Positions 18,403-27,642 of a DNA stretch of 64,000 nucleotides are shown piece by piece (position 1 is the stretch's first letter; every line of letters begins with the position of its first letter). The position numbers were made by a program, and so were the translations under genes. Under the pieces are notes generated by a model. It searched no databases, was not told the origin of the DNA, and worked only from the letters and a program-made list of their open reading frames with translations. Where the stretch lies: positions 124,001-188,000 of the forward strand of contig NZ_JANDBD010000001.1 of NCBI RefSeq assembly GCF_024320865.1, in the 5' to 3' direction. Source of the DNA: Mycolicibacterium arenosum (lineage in GTDB: Bacteria; Actinomycetota; Actinomycetes; Mycobacteriales; Mycobacteriaceae).

Positions 18403-21400
18403 TTGAGCGACGGCGTGCCTGCGGTGTTCGCCGCGGATGCCGAGGTCGGCCGGGCCCTCGCGGCCGTCGACTGGGCGGCGACTCCGCTGGGACCACCATC
18501 GGAGTGGCCGCAGAGCCTGCAGACGGCGGTCGGCATTCTGCTGTCGTCGCGCTTCTCGATGTGGATGGCGTGGGGCCCGGAGCTGACGTTCTTCTGCAAC
18601 GACGCGTACCGGCGCGACACGTTGGGGGACAAGTACCCGTGGGCGCTGGGGCGGCCCGCGCCCGAGGTGTGGGCGGAGATCTGGACGGACGTCGCGTCGC
18701 GCGTGGAGCGGGTGCTGTCCGCAGGCGAGGCGACGTGGGATGAGGCGCTGCTGCTGTTCCCGGAGCGCACGGGGTACCCGGAGGAGACCTACCACACGTT
18801 CTCCTACAGCCCGCTGCGCGACGAGTCGAACGACGTGGTCGGTTTGCTCTGCGTCGTCAGCGAGGACACCGACCGGGTGATCGGCGAGCGGCGGATGGCC
18901 ACGCTGCGCGACCTCGGGTCGGACCTGAGCGTCGTTCGCACCGAACGGCAGATCCTCGATTTCGCCGCGGAGCAGCTGAGCCGCAATCTGCGCGACCTGC
19001 CCTTCACGTTGACCTACCTCCGTGCCGACGACGGGCACCTGCACCTCGCCGGTGTCAGCGGCATGCCGGCGGGAGCTCCCGCGCATCCCGCGGCGCCGCC
19101 GGTGCTGGCGATCGACGACGACACGATCTGGCCGGTGTCGTCGGCGATGCGGGGCGATTCGGTGCTGGTCGATCTCGCCGGCGCCGGGTACGACGGGCTG
19201 CCGACGGGCGCCTGGCAGCACCGGCCGACGCAGGCCCTGGTCGCCCCGCTCCTTCAGCAGGGCGGTGCCCCGACCGGATTCCTGGTCGCCGGGCTGAATC
19301 AGCACCGCCCCGTCGACGAGGCCTACCGAGGCTTCGTCGACCTGGTGGCCGGGCACATCGCAGCCGGGGTCGGCAGTGCCAGGAGCTTCCGCGCCCAGGA
19401 ACAGCGAGCCGAGGAACTCGCGGAACTCGACAGTGCGAAGACCACCTTCTTCTCCAACGTCAGCCACGAGTTCCGCACCCCGCTGACGCTGATCCTGGGC
19501 CCGGTCGACGAACTGCGCCGGCGGCCGGGACTCGACGAGGAGGCCCGACACGAGCTGGAGCTCGTCTATCGCAACGGAGCACGCCTGTCGAAGCTGGTGA
19601 ACACGCTTCTCGACTTCTCCCGTATCCAGGCGGGGCGCATGCACGCGCGGTTCGAACCCGTCGACCTCTCCGAGGTGACCGCCGAACTGGCGAGCGTGTT
19701 CCGATCGGCGGTCGACCGGGCCGGGCTGGCGTTCACCGTCGACTGCCGCCCGCTGGGCGAACCGGTCCTCGTCGACCGCGACATGTGGGAGAAGGTGGTG
19801 CTGAACCTGCTGTCGAACGCCCTGAAGTTCACGCTCGAGGGGTCGATCGCGATCCGTGTCGAGCGCGACGGGGCGGACGCCGTGGTGATCGTGTCCGACA
19901 CCGGTGTGGGGATCGCCGCGTCGGACATGTCGCAGCTGTTCGAGCGCTTCCACCGCATCGAGACCGCCCGTGCGAGGTCCACCGAGGGCAGCGGTATCGG
20001 GCTGGCCCTGGTGAGGGAACTGGTCAACCTGCACGGCGGATCGATCGTCGCGCGCAGCGGTCAGGGGGAGGGGACAACGTTCACCGTCCGGCTGCCGTTC
20101 GGCACGGCGCACCTGCCCTCCGACGAGATCGTTCCGGCGGACAGCGTGCGTTCGGTGGCGGGCAGCGTCGACCCCTACCTGCAGGAGGCGCTGCGGTGGC
20201 TGCCCTCTGACGGTGACACCCCCGGCGAGGCCGGGACGGTCGCCGCAGTCACCGGGATCGCCGGAACCGACTCGCCCACCACGGTTCTCGTCGCCGACGA
20301 CAACGCGGACATGCGCGACTACCTGACTCACCTGCTCCGCGGCGCCGGGTACCGCGTGTCGTCGGTGAACGACGGGGCCGAGGCGCTCGACGCCGTCCGG
20401 AGACATCCGCCGGACCTCGTCATCAGCGATGTGATGATGCCCCGCCTCGACGGTCTGCAGCTGCTGGCGGCGTTGCGCGCGGAATCCCGCACCGCCGCGC
20501 TACCCGTCCTGCTGCTCTCGGCCCGAGCCGGTCAGGAGGCGTCGATCGAGGGCCTTCAGGCGGGTGCCGACGACTACCTGGTCAAGCCGTTCGCGGCGGC
20601 GGAACTGCTCGCCAGAGTGCGCGCCAACGTCGAGATGGCGCGTTTGCGCACCAGGCACGCCCGCTGGCGCAGTGCCCTGGTGGACTCGCTGCAGGAGGCC
20701 TTCTTCGTGTGCGACGCTACGGGTGCCGTCGTCGAGATCAACACCGCCTTCACCGACATCCTCGGATTCGACCAGAGCGGTATGCCCTACGCGTCGCCGC
20801 AGCCGTGGTGGCCGAGGGAGGAGACCGACCCCGAGGCGTTCCGGCAGTGCGTGGAGGCGTTCAGCGGCCTGGTGAACCAGGGGCAGGGGACGTACACGGT
20901 GCCGGTCGATCACCGCGACGGGCACCGGCTGTGGATCAGCGTCAGCTTCAATCACGCCGAGGACGGCGAGACCGGCAGGCGCGTCATGGTGGGGACGTTC
21001 CGCGACGTCACCGCCGAGCACTTCGCGGTTCAACGAACGGCAGCCCTCGCCGAGCTGAATCAGCAACTGGCGCAATCGGATACGCTCGATGCCGCGATTT
21101 CAGGCGCTGCCGAGGTGATTCGGGCGGTGTGGCATGCGCGCAGCGTGCTGGCGATCACGTTCTCGAAGGACTCCGGAACCGGTACCGAACGTCCCGAATC
21201 CGTCTGCGCCGGTGAGCCGTTCGGTTGGGACGACCTCGACGACGCGGCGCGGCAACGGGTCCTGGCCCTGCGCGACGGCGCCCTGCTCACCCCGGACATG
21301 GAACAGCCGGGCAGTGCGGGCGTCGCGCTTCAGCAGCCGCTGGGCGTGCTGGTCCTCTGGGTCGAGCTGGGCGAGAACCGGCCCTTCTCCGCAGCGGACC

Positions 21401-22548
21401 AGACGCTGCTGACGGTGCTGGCGGGCCGGCTGGCTCAGGGGCTGCATCGGGTGCACCAGCTCGATCAGCAGCGCGAGACGGCGCTGGCACTACAGCACGC
21501 CATCCTCGGCCCGGAACTGCTGCCCGGTGGGTTCGCCGTCCGCTATCTCCCCGCGAGCAGCCCACTGCAGGTCGGCGGCGACTGGTACGACGTGGTGGAT
21601 CTCGACGACGGGCGCATCGCGCTCATCGTCGGCGACTGCGTCGGTCACGGGCTGGCGGCGGCGACGGTGATGGGGCAGCTGCGGAGTGCGTGCCGGGCCC
21701 TGCTGCTCGAGCAGAGGAGCCCCGCGGCAGCGCTGACGGCACTGGATCGTTTCGCGGCGCGGCTTCCCGGCGCCGAGTGCACCACCGCCTTCTGCGCGGT
21801 GCTGTCACCCGACACCGGCGAGTTGGTGTACTCCAGTGCGGGCCACCCGCCCGCGGTCCTGGTCCGCTCCGACAGGTCCACCCAGCTACTCGACGGCGGG
21901 CGTGGCCTGCCGCTGGCCCTGCGGCCCAAAAGGACTCGCCCCGAGGCGCGTATCACGCTGCCGCCACGCGCCACCGTACTGCTCTACACCGACGGTCTGG
22001 TCGAGCGCCGGGACGCCCCGATCGACGTGGGCATCGAGCGCGTCGCGCAACTCCTGGGGGAGGGCAGTGCGGACGGGCTGAACGACATCGCGGATCGCAT
22101 CGTCGGAGCGTTGACGCCCGACGACGGCTACCAGGACGACGTGGCCCTGCTCGCCTACCGGCAGCCCGCTCCGCTCGCCCTCGAGTTCCCGGCGAGCCAG
22201 GACGCCGTGGCCAGCACGCGCGGCGAACTGCGCGCGTGGCTCACCCGGTCCGGGGTGGAACCCGAACTGCTGACCGACGTGCTGATCGCGGCGGGCGAGG
22301 CGGTCGCCAACTCGATCGAACACGGCCACCGAGACAGTCCGCAGGGGTTGATCACCCTGCACGCGGACACGTTCGGCGACGTCCTTCGGGTCACCGTCGC
22401 GGACACCGGATCATGGAAGCCCCAGCAGGCTCCCCCGAACCTCGCCAGAGGAAGGGGACTGCACCTGATGCGCGGCCTCATGCACGACGTCGAGATCCAA
22501 TCCGGTGCATCCGGTACCACGGTCCACCTGAACGCGAGGATCGCCTGA
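18403..22548 (+). CDS. Hybrid histidine kinase / receiver / PP2C phosphatase / anti-sigma kinase fusion
   Basis: This 1381-aa multidomain regulator has these domains in order: PAS (about 20-150); GAF (about 170-330); HisKA with phospho-acceptor His355 in SHEFRTPLTLILGP; HATPase with DTGVGIAASD and GSGIGLALV; receiver domain from about 627 with DDNADMRDYL and phospho-acceptor Asp676 in LVISDVMMPRLDG; a second PAS (about 755-880); a GAF-like segment; SpoIIE/PP2C phosphatase with GGDWYDVVDLD near 1060 and GDCVGHG near 1076; and an RsbW-like HATPase (about 1260-1375). It probably combines signal sensing with phosphatase and anti-sigma functions of a partner-switching pathway. TTG 18403 is the only plausible start, after GGGCGGGATCCG. 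Its stop overlaps the next gene by one base. Confidence 0.88.
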   Translation: MSDGVPAVFAADAEVGRALAAVDWAATPLGPPSEWPQSLQTAVGILLSSRFSMWMAWGPELTFFCNDAYRRDTLGDKYPWALGRPAPEVWAEIWTDVASRVERVLSAGEATWDEALLLFPERTGYPEETYHTFSYSPLRDESNDVVGLLCVVSEDTDRVIGERRMATLRDLGSDLSVVRTERQILDFAAEQLSRNLRDLPFTLTYLRADDGHLHLAGVSGMPAGAPAHPAAPPVLAIDDDTIWPVSSAMRGDSVLVDLAGAGYDGLPTGAWQHRPTQALVAPLLQQGGAPTGFLVAGLNQHRPVDEAYRGFVDLVAGHIAAGVGSARSFRAQEQRAEELAELDSAKTTFFSNVSHEFRTPLTLILGPVDELRRRPGLDEEARHELELVYRNGARLSKLVNTLLDFSRIQAGRMHARFEPVDLSEVTAELASVFRSAVDRAGLAFTVDCRPLGEPVLVDRDMWEKVVLNLLSNALKFTLEGSIAIRVERDGADAVVIVSDTGVGIAASDMSQLFERFHRIETARARSTEGSGIGLALVRELVNLHGGSIVARSGQGEGTTFTVRLPFGTAHLPSDEIVPADSVRSVAGSVDPYLQEALRWLPSDGDTPGEAGTVAAVTGIAGTDSPTTVLVADDNADMRDYLTHLLRGAGYRVSSVNDGAEALDAVRRHPPDLVISDVMMPRLDGLQLLAALRAESRTAALPVLLLSARAGQEASIEGLQAGADDYLVKPFAAAELLARVRANVEMARLRTRHARWRSALVDSLQEAFFVCDATGAVVEINTAFTDILGFDQSGMPYASPQPWWPREETDPEAFRQCVEAFSGLVNQGQGTYTVPVDHRDGHRLWISVSFNHAEDGETGRRVMVGTFRDVTAEHFAVQRTAALAELNQQLAQSDTLDAAISGAAEVIRAVWHARSVLAITFSKDSGTGTERPESVCAGEPFGWDDLDDAARQRVLALRDGALLTPDMEQPGSAGVALQQPLGVLVLWVELGENRPFSAADQTLLTVLAGRLAQGLHRVHQLDQQRETALALQHAILGPELLPGGFAVRYLPASSPLQVGGDWYDVVDLDDGRIALIVGDCVGHGLAAATVMGQLRSACRALLLEQRSPAAALTALDRFAARLPGAECTTAFCAVLSPDTGELVYSSAGHPPAVLVRSDRSTQLLDGGRGLPLALRPKRTRPEARITLPPRATVLLYTDGLVERRDAPIDVGIERVAQLLGEGSADGLNDIADRIVGALTPDDGYQDDVALLAYRQPAPLALEFPASQDAVASTRGELRAWLTRSGVEPELLTDVLIAAGEAVANSIEHGHRDSPQGLITLHADTFGDVLRVTVADTGSWKPQQAPPNLARGRGLHLMRGLMHDVEIQSGASGTTVHLNARIA

Positions 22549-22865
22549 TGGCCACGCCGCTGACGCTCAACACCGACCGCACCTCGGACGGCGTGCCGAG
22601 GGTGGTTGTCGCCGGTGAGATCGACATGACGAACGTCGCGGTGTTCGCCGACGCGCTGACCGAGGCCGCCGAGTCGGCCGACCGCGGCGGCGCCGTCGCG
22701 GTCGACCTGGCCGCGGTGAAGTATCTCGACAGCGCGGCCATCAACGCGTTGTTCGCGCAGACGGACCGCGTCGCCCGGATGCATCTCGTCGTCCACCCGT
22801 TCCTGATGCCGGTGCTGCGCATCAGTGGTCTCGGCGAGCTCGCCACCATCGAACCCGCGTCCTGA
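22548..22865 (+). CDS. STAS-domain anti-sigma factor antagonist
   Basis: This 105-aa RsbV/SpoIIAA-like protein has the core AGEIDMTNVAVFADAL and the phospho-acceptor region VDLAAVKYLDSAAINALFAQ, in which the Ser after Asp is the expected target. ATG 22548 overlaps the stop codon of the kinase-phosphatase gene by one base, so the two are translationally coupled. It is the natural substrate of the upstream PP2C domain (dephosphorylation) and RsbW-like domain (phosphorylation). Confidence 0.88.
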   Translation: MATPLTLNTDRTSDGVPRVVVAGEIDMTNVAVFADALTEAAESADRGGAVAVDLAAVKYLDSAAINALFAQTDRVARMHLVVHPFLMPVLRISGLGELATIEPAS

Positions 22866-22871
22866 CCGAAA

Positions 22872-23810
22872 TCACAGCTTGCGCAGGCGCAACCGATTGA
22901 TCGAGTGGTCGGAGTCCTTGCGCAGAACCAGCGTGGCCCGCGGGCGCGTCGGCAGGATGTTGTCGATGAGATTCGGCCGGTTGATCGAATGCCAGATGTC
23001 GCGCGCGGCGAAGATCGCCTGATCGTCGGTCAGCGTCGAGTAGTGGTGGAAGTGCGACTGCGGGTCGGCGAACGCGCCGGCGCGCATCGCCAGGAACCGC
23101 GACACGTACCAGCCCTCGATGTCCTCGATGCGCGCGTCGACGTACACCGAGAAGTCGAACAGGTCCGACACCATCAGCGCGGGTCCGGTCTGCAGCACGT
23201 TGAGGCCCTCGAGGATCAGGATGTCCGGGTGCCGGGTGACCAGCTTCTCGCCCTTGACGATGTCGTACAGCAGATGCGAGTAGACGGGTGCGCACACCTG
23301 ATCGGCGCCCGACTTCACCGCGGTGACGAACCGCATCAGGGCGCGGCGGTCGTAGCTCTCCGGGAAACCCTTCCGGTGCATGATGTTCCGTCGGGCCAGC
23401 TCGGCGTTCGGGTAGAGGAAGCCGTCGGTGGTCACCAGGTCGACGCGGGGGTGGTGCTCCCAGCGGGCCAGCAGCGCCTGCAGCACGCGGGCCGTCGTCG
23501 ACTTGCCGACGGCGACGCTGCCCGCGACGCCGATGATGAACGGCACCGGCCGGTCGGGGTTCTGCTCCGCCTCGCCGAGGAACTCCGCCGTCGACGCGTA
23601 CAGCCGTTGCCGCGCGGCCACCTGCAGGTGAATCAACCGCGCCAACGGCAGGTACACCTCTTCAACCTCGAGCAGGTCGACCTGCTCTCCGAGGCCTCGC
23701 AGTCCCCTGAGCTCGCTCTCCGTCAACTTCAACGGAGTGGACATGCGCAGTGAGCGCCATTGACTCCGGTCGAACTCGACGTACGGGCTCGGCTCGCTCG
23801 TCCGCGCCAT
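22872..23810 (-). CDS. coaA: Pantothenate kinase (type I)
   Basis: This 312-aa kinase catalyses the first step of coenzyme A synthesis. The P-loop is [12 protein letters not shown], the next conserved segment is TTDGFLYPN, and the fold continues with [16 protein letters not shown] and ArgSerGlu-type pantothenate contacts downstream. The start at ATG 23810 gives the exact length of M. tuberculosis CoaA (Rv1092c). The frame extends further upstream over the divergent gene, but only the [15 protein letters not shown] start matches the family. A possible -10 on this strand (AAGACT, 23822-23817) ends 6 nt from the start. Confidence 0.95.
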   Translation of the reverse strand: MARTSEPSPYVEFDRSQWRSLRMSTPLKLTESELRGLRGLGEQVDLLEVEEVYLPLARLIHLQVAARQRLYASTAEFLGEAEQNPDRPVPFIIGVAGSVAVGKSTTARVLQALLARWEHHPRVDLVTTDGFLYPNAELARRNIMHRKGFPESYDRRALMRFVTAVKSGADQVCAPVYSHLLYDIVKGEKLVTRHPDILILEGLNVLQTGPALMVSDLFDFSVYVDARIEDIEGWYVSRFLAMRAGAFADPQSHFHHYSTLTDDQAIFAARDIWHSINRPNLIDNILPTRPRATLVLRKDSDHSINRLRLRKL

Positions 23811-23827
23811 GCGCCCAGTCTTGCACT

Positions 23828-23833
23828 TACGCT
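23828..23833 (+). promoter_or_regulatory. -10 element of the DUF885 gene, in a 30-bp divergent gap
   Basis: TACGCT ends 7 nt before ATG 23841. The divergent coaA start is at 23810, so both promoters are packed into 30 bp and each -35 region would lie inside the other gene. Confidence 0.45.
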
Positions 23834-23840
23834 CGGGGGC

Positions 23841-25082
23841 ATGGACGCCACCACCGTGATCGGCGAGTACCTGAAGCTCGGGCTGAGGTTCGACCGAATC
23901 GAAGAGGGCTACGTCGACTCGTTCACCGGGGACCCCGCGTTGCGTGCCGCCGTGGCCGACGAACCCGCGCCCGACCCCGCCGAGCTGGCCAGGCAGGCCG
24001 ACCGATTGATCGGCGAGGTGGCCGCGGTGGACAGCTCGGGGGGCCTCGAGGCGCAGCGCGCCGACTACCTGACGGCGCACCTGCGGGCGCTGGCGTGCGC
24101 GGGGCGGAAGTTCGCGGGCGAGGACGTCGGCTTCGTCGACGAGGTGCGCGAGTACTTCGACGTCGAGATCCGCAAGGGTGACCCCGACACGTACCGCGAG
24201 GCGCACCGGAAGCTAGACGAGGCGATCGGCGGCAGCGGTCCGCTCGCCGAGCGCATGCAGGCCCACCGGACATCGGAGGAGATCCCGCCCGAGCGCCTCG
24301 AGGAGTGCATCCACGCCTTCTCCAGCGCGCTGCGCGACCGGGTGCGCGCCGAGTATCCGCTGCCCGACTCCGAGACCATCACCTACGAGATCGTCACCGA
24401 CAAGCCGTGGTCGGGGTTCAACTACTACGAGGGCGACTACCGCTCCACGGTCGCGGTCAACGCCGACCTCAAGCAGCAGATGTCGAACCTGCCGCGGCTC
24501 GTCGCACACGAGTCCTATCCCGGCCACCACACCGAGCACTGCCGCAAGGAGTTAGGGCTGGTCGCCGGACGGAATCAGACCGAGCAGACGATCTTCCTGG
24601 TCAACACCCCGCAGTGCCTGATGGCGGAGGGCCTGGCCGACCTGGCGCTGTACGCGGCGATCGGCGACGGGGCGAGCGAAGCGACGGGGGGTCACGCAGG
24701 GTGGGGGCCGTGGGCCGCCGAGATCTACGCCGACCTGGGCCTGCGCTTCGACGGCGAGCGCGCCGCGGCCGTCTCCGAGGCGGCCGCCGCGCTGGCCGAC
24801 GTGCGCCAGGACGCCGCGCTGATGCTGCACGACGAGCACCGCGACGTCGACGACGTCGTCGCGTTCCTGCAGCGCTGGCAGCTGACGAGCGAGGCGCGCG
24901 CCCGGCAGTCGATGAAGTTCCTGAGTTCGCCGCTGTGGCGGGCGTACACGTCGACCTACGTCGAGGGGTACCGGCTGTTGCGGGGCTGGCTGGACGCCCG
25001 GCCGGCCGACGTGTCGCTGACCGACCGCTTCGGCCGGCTGCTCGACGAGCCGCTGGTGCCGTCGGCGTTGCGGGCCGCCTGA
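23841..25082 (+). CDS. DUF885 family putative metallopeptidase
   Basis: This 413-aa protein has the DUF885 signature [15 protein letters not shown] (around residue 225) and the preceding [13 protein letters not shown]. The HExxPGHH arrangement suggests a gluzincin-like zinc peptidase or carboxypeptidase, but activity in mycobacteria is unproven. The following [17 protein letters not shown] provides a Glu that could be the third ligand. No signal peptide is visible, so it is probably cytoplasmic. ATG 23841 is chosen over more upstream in-frame starts, which would overlap coaA. Confidence 0.8.
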   Translation: MDATTVIGEYLKLGLRFDRIEEGYVDSFTGDPALRAAVADEPAPDPAELARQADRLIGEVAAVDSSGGLEAQRADYLTAHLRALACAGRKFAGEDVGFVDEVREYFDVEIRKGDPDTYREAHRKLDEAIGGSGPLAERMQAHRTSEEIPPERLEECIHAFSSALRDRVRAEYPLPDSETITYEIVTDKPWSGFNYYEGDYRSTVAVNADLKQQMSNLPRLVAHESYPGHHTEHCRKELGLVAGRNQTEQTIFLVNTPQCLMAEGLADLALYAAIGDGASEATGGHAGWGPWAAEIYADLGLRFDGERAAAVSEAAAALADVRQDAALMLHDEHRDVDDVVAFLQRWQLTSEARARQSMKFLSSPLWRAYTSTYVEGYRLLRGWLDARPADVSLTDRFGRLLDEPLVPSALRAA

Positions 25083-25093
25083 GGGCCGGGGGA

Positions 25094-25099
25094 TAGGCT
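25094..25099 (+). promoter_or_regulatory. -10 element of glyA (leaderless layout)
   Basis: TAGGCT ends 7 nt before ATG 25107, between the DUF885 stop and glyA. Confidence 0.5.
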
Positions 25100-25106
25100 G
25101 GGCGCC

Positions 25107-26570
25107 ATGACTGCACAGGTTTCGACAGGCCTCGGCGCCGAGTACGCCGACACCGCCAGCGCCGCCTACCGTTCCGCGCTCGAGGTCATCGAGCAGGTCG
25201 AGCCCCGCATCGCCGCCGCGACGCGCAAAGAGCTTGCCGACCAACGGGATTCGCTCAAGCTGATCGCCAGCGAGAACTACGCCTCGCCCGCCGTCCTGCT
25301 GACCATGGGCACCTGGTTCTCCGACAAGTACGCCGAGGGCACCATCGGGCACCGCTTCTATGCCGCCTGCCAGAACGTCGACACCGTCGAGGCGCTGGCC
25401 GCCGAACACGCGCGCGAGCTGTTCGGGGCGCCGTACGCCTACGCGCAGCCGCACTCCGGTATCGACGCGAACCTCGTCGCTTTCTGGGCCATCCTCGCCA
25501 CCCGCATCGAGGCGCCGGAACTCGCGACGCTGGGCGCCAAGAACGTCAACGACCTGTCGGAGGCGGACTGGGAGAAGCTGCGCGCCAAGCTCGGCAATCA
25601 GCGCCTGCTCGGCATGTCGCTGGACACCGGCGGTCACCTCACGCACGGCTTCCGGCCCAACATCTCCGGCAAGATGTTCTACCAGCGCAGCTACGGCACC
25701 GACCCGACGACCGGGATCATCGACTACGACGCGGTCGCCGCTGCGGCCCGCGAGTTCAAGCCGCTGATCCTCGTCGCCGGCTACTCCGCGTATCCGCGCC
25801 GGGTGAACTTCGCCAAGATGCGTGAGATCGCCGACGAGGTGGGCGCCACCCTGATGGTCGACATGGCGCACTTCGCCGGCTTGGTCGCGGGCAAGGTGTT
25901 CACCGGCGACGAGGATCCGGTGCCGCACGCGCACGTCACCACGACGACGACGCACAAGTCGCTGCGCGGCCCGCGCGGCGGCCTGGTGCTGGCCACCGAG
26001 GAGTACTCCGCCGCCGTGGACAAGGGGTGCCCGATGGTGCTCGGCGGCCCGCTGTCCCACGTCATGGCCGCCAAGGCCGTCGCACTCGCCGAGGCGCGCC
26101 AGCCCGCGTTCCGCGACTACGCCCAGAACATCGCCGACAACGCCAAGGCGCTCGCCGAGGGCTTCCTCAAGCGCGGCGCCACGCTGGTCACCGGCGGCAC
26201 CGACAACCACATCGTGCTGCTCGACGTGCAGTCGTTCGGAGTCACCGGCCGCCAGGCCGAATCGGCGCTGCTCGACGCGGGCGTCGTCACCAACCGCAAC
26301 TCGATCCCGAACGACCCGAACGGCGCCTGGTACTCCAGCGGCATCCGCTTCGGCACCCCGGCGCTGACCACGCGCGGTTTCACCGCCGCGGACTTCGACA
26401 AGGTCGCCGAACTGGTCGTCGAGGTGCTGAAGAACACAAGCGCAGCGGCGGGCACCGCTGGACCCTCCAAGGCGAAGTACACGATCGCCGACGGGGTCGC
26501 CGACCGCGTGAAGGCCGCGTCCGCCGAACTGCTCGCCGCCAACCCGCTGTACCCCGGTTTGACACTCTGA
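25107..26570 (+). CDS. glyA: Serine hydroxymethyltransferase, long (Chlamydia-type) form
   Basis: This 487-aa PLP enzyme interconverts serine and glycine with tetrahydrofolate and is a main source of one-carbon units. The PLP Lys is in [15 protein letters not shown], with MIASENY-like and [12 protein letters not shown] motifs. Compared with ~420-aa SHMTs it has an insertion of about 40 residues after [16 protein letters not shown] (containing [13 protein letters not shown]) and a longer C-terminus. Both features are shared with Chlamydia GlyA. M. tuberculosis GlyA1 at the same locus is, from memory, the short form with VxxSTTVHKTLGG, so this looks like a replacement by a different SHMT lineage. 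Confidence 0.92.
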   Translation: MTAQVSTGLGAEYADTASAAYRSALEVIEQVEPRIAAATRKELADQRDSLKLIASENYASPAVLLTMGTWFSDKYAEGTIGHRFYAACQNVDTVEALAAEHARELFGAPYAYAQPHSGIDANLVAFWAILATRIEAPELATLGAKNVNDLSEADWEKLRAKLGNQRLLGMSLDTGGHLTHGFRPNISGKMFYQRSYGTDPTTGIIDYDAVAAAAREFKPLILVAGYSAYPRRVNFAKMREIADEVGATLMVDMAHFAGLVAGKVFTGDEDPVPHAHVTTTTTHKSLRGPRGGLVLATEEYSAAVDKGCPMVLGGPLSHVMAAKAVALAEARQPAFRDYAQNIADNAKALAEGFLKRGATLVTGGTDNHIVLLDVQSFGVTGRQAESALLDAGVVTNRNSIPNDPNGAWYSSGIRFGTPALTTRGFTAADFDKVAELVVEVLKNTSAAAGTAGPSKAKYTIADGVADRVKAASAELLAANPLYPGLTL

Positions 26571-26607
26571 CCGCGCGTCCGATTTCTAGAAACGTGTGTC
26601 CATTGGT

Positions 26608-26613
26608 TACAGT
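26608..26613 (+). promoter_or_regulatory. -10 element of desA2 (leaderless layout)
   Basis: TACAGT ends 6 nt before ATG 26620. A 10-bp palindrome (TTTCTAGAAA, 26583-26592) lies just upstream, around the expected -35 region, and could be an operator. Confidence 0.45.
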
Positions 26614-26619
26614 TACCTC

Positions 26620-27444
26620 ATGGCACAGAAACCGGTTGCTAACGCGCTGATCCTCGAGCTCGAGCCGGTCGTCGAGCGGGAGCTCAACCGACATCTCGAT
26701 ACGCAGGAAGCGTGGTACGCCCACGACTACGTCCCGTTCGACCAGGGCGAGAACTTCGCGTTCCTCGGCGGAAAGGACTGGGACGAGTCCCAGACGTCGC
26801 TGCCCCGGCACATCACCGACGCGATCGAGATCCTGCTGATCATCAAGGACAACGTCGCCGGCTATCACCGCGAGTTCGTCGAGCACTTCCTGCTCGAGAA
26901 GAAGTGGGGCCGCTGGATGGGCCGCTGGACCGCCGAGGAGCATCTGCACGCCATCGCGCTGCGCAACTACCTCGTCGTGACCCGTGAGGTCGATCCCACC
27001 GCCAACGAGGACGTCCGCGTCGAGCACGTGATGAAGGGCTACCGGGCCGACACCCTCAGCCAGATCGAGACGCTGGTGTTCATGGCGTTCTTCGAGCGCT
27101 CGCACGCCGTTTACACCCGCAACCTGCAGGCGCAGATCGAGGAGCCGCTGCTCAACGCGCTCGTCGGCAGGATCGCGCGCGACGAGGAGCGCCACGAGGA
27201 GTTCTTCTCGAACCTGGTGGCGCACTGCCTCACCTACGAGCGCGACGAGACCATCGCGGCCATCGCGAGCCGGGCCGCCGAACTCGCCGTCGTCGGTGCC
27301 GACATCGACGCCTACGCCGACAAGCGCAAGGCCGTCGCCGACGCCGGGATCTTCGACGAGGCCAAGCTGCGCACGGTGATCTCCGACCGCATCAGGGCCT
27401 GGGGCGTGGCCGACGAGCCCGCTCTCGTTCAGTTCACCCAGTAG
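26620..27444 (+). CDS. desA2: Acyl-[acyl-carrier-protein] desaturase DesA2
   Basis: This 274-aa soluble di-iron acyl-ACP desaturase family protein has the two iron-binding motifs: EEHLHA (about residue 107) and DEERHEEFF (about residue 188). The N-terminus MAQKPVANALILELEPVVE is characteristic of Rv1094. DesA2 is linked to mycolic or fatty acid desaturation, though the precise regiochemistry is not settled. It follows glyA, as in M. tuberculosis. The start ATG 26620 is supported by the family N-terminus and the -10 immediately upstream. Confidence 0.93.
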   Translation: MAQKPVANALILELEPVVERELNRHLDTQEAWYAHDYVPFDQGENFAFLGGKDWDESQTSLPRHITDAIEILLIIKDNVAGYHREFVEHFLLEKKWGRWMGRWTAEEHLHAIALRNYLVVTREVDPTANEDVRVEHVMKGYRADTLSQIETLVFMAFFERSHAVYTRNLQAQIEEPLLNALVGRIARDEERHEEFFSNLVAHCLTYERDETIAAIASRAAELAVVGADIDAYADKRKAVADAGIFDEAKLRTVISDRIRAWGVADEPALVQFTQ

Positions 27445-27507
27445 TCACATTCCGATCACGGCGCGCCGGAAGGCGGGCACGCGGATGCCGGAGTAGCGTC
27501 GTTTTCG

Positions 27508-27642
27508 ATGGCTAGCGAATTGCTCTGCTGTCCGGGCGGTACCCGTCGATTCGTCGAGAACGGGACCGGCCCCGGTCCTGGTACCGCTTGCGTCCGCCTA
27601 GGGAATCCCGCGGGGGCCGCGGGACCGAGGAGCGCCACGTGA
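27508..27642 (+). CDS. phoAT: Small antitoxin-like ORF upstream of phoH2 (phoAT)
   Basis: This 44-aa reading frame runs from ATG 27508 to a TGA that overlaps the phoH2 GTG start (GTGA, 27639-27642), so translation of phoH2 is coupled to it. The peptide begins [19 protein letters not shown] and is otherwise Gly/Pro-rich. A TAGCGT hexamer (27494-27499) ends 8 nt before the ATG. Published work on mycobacterial PhoH2 describes a short upstream antitoxin gene, phoAT. Position and overlap fit that description, but I cannot confirm the sequence match from memory. Confidence 0.65.
   Translation: MASELLCCPGGTRRFVENGTGPGPGTACVRLGNPAGAAGPRSAT

Noticed and set aside
18367..20406. Long minus-strand frame (about 679 codons) opposite the kinase fusion gene
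   Set aside because: Composition is Arg/His/Val/Gln repeats without motifs. The plus strand encodes clear kinase, receiver and phosphatase motifs throughout.
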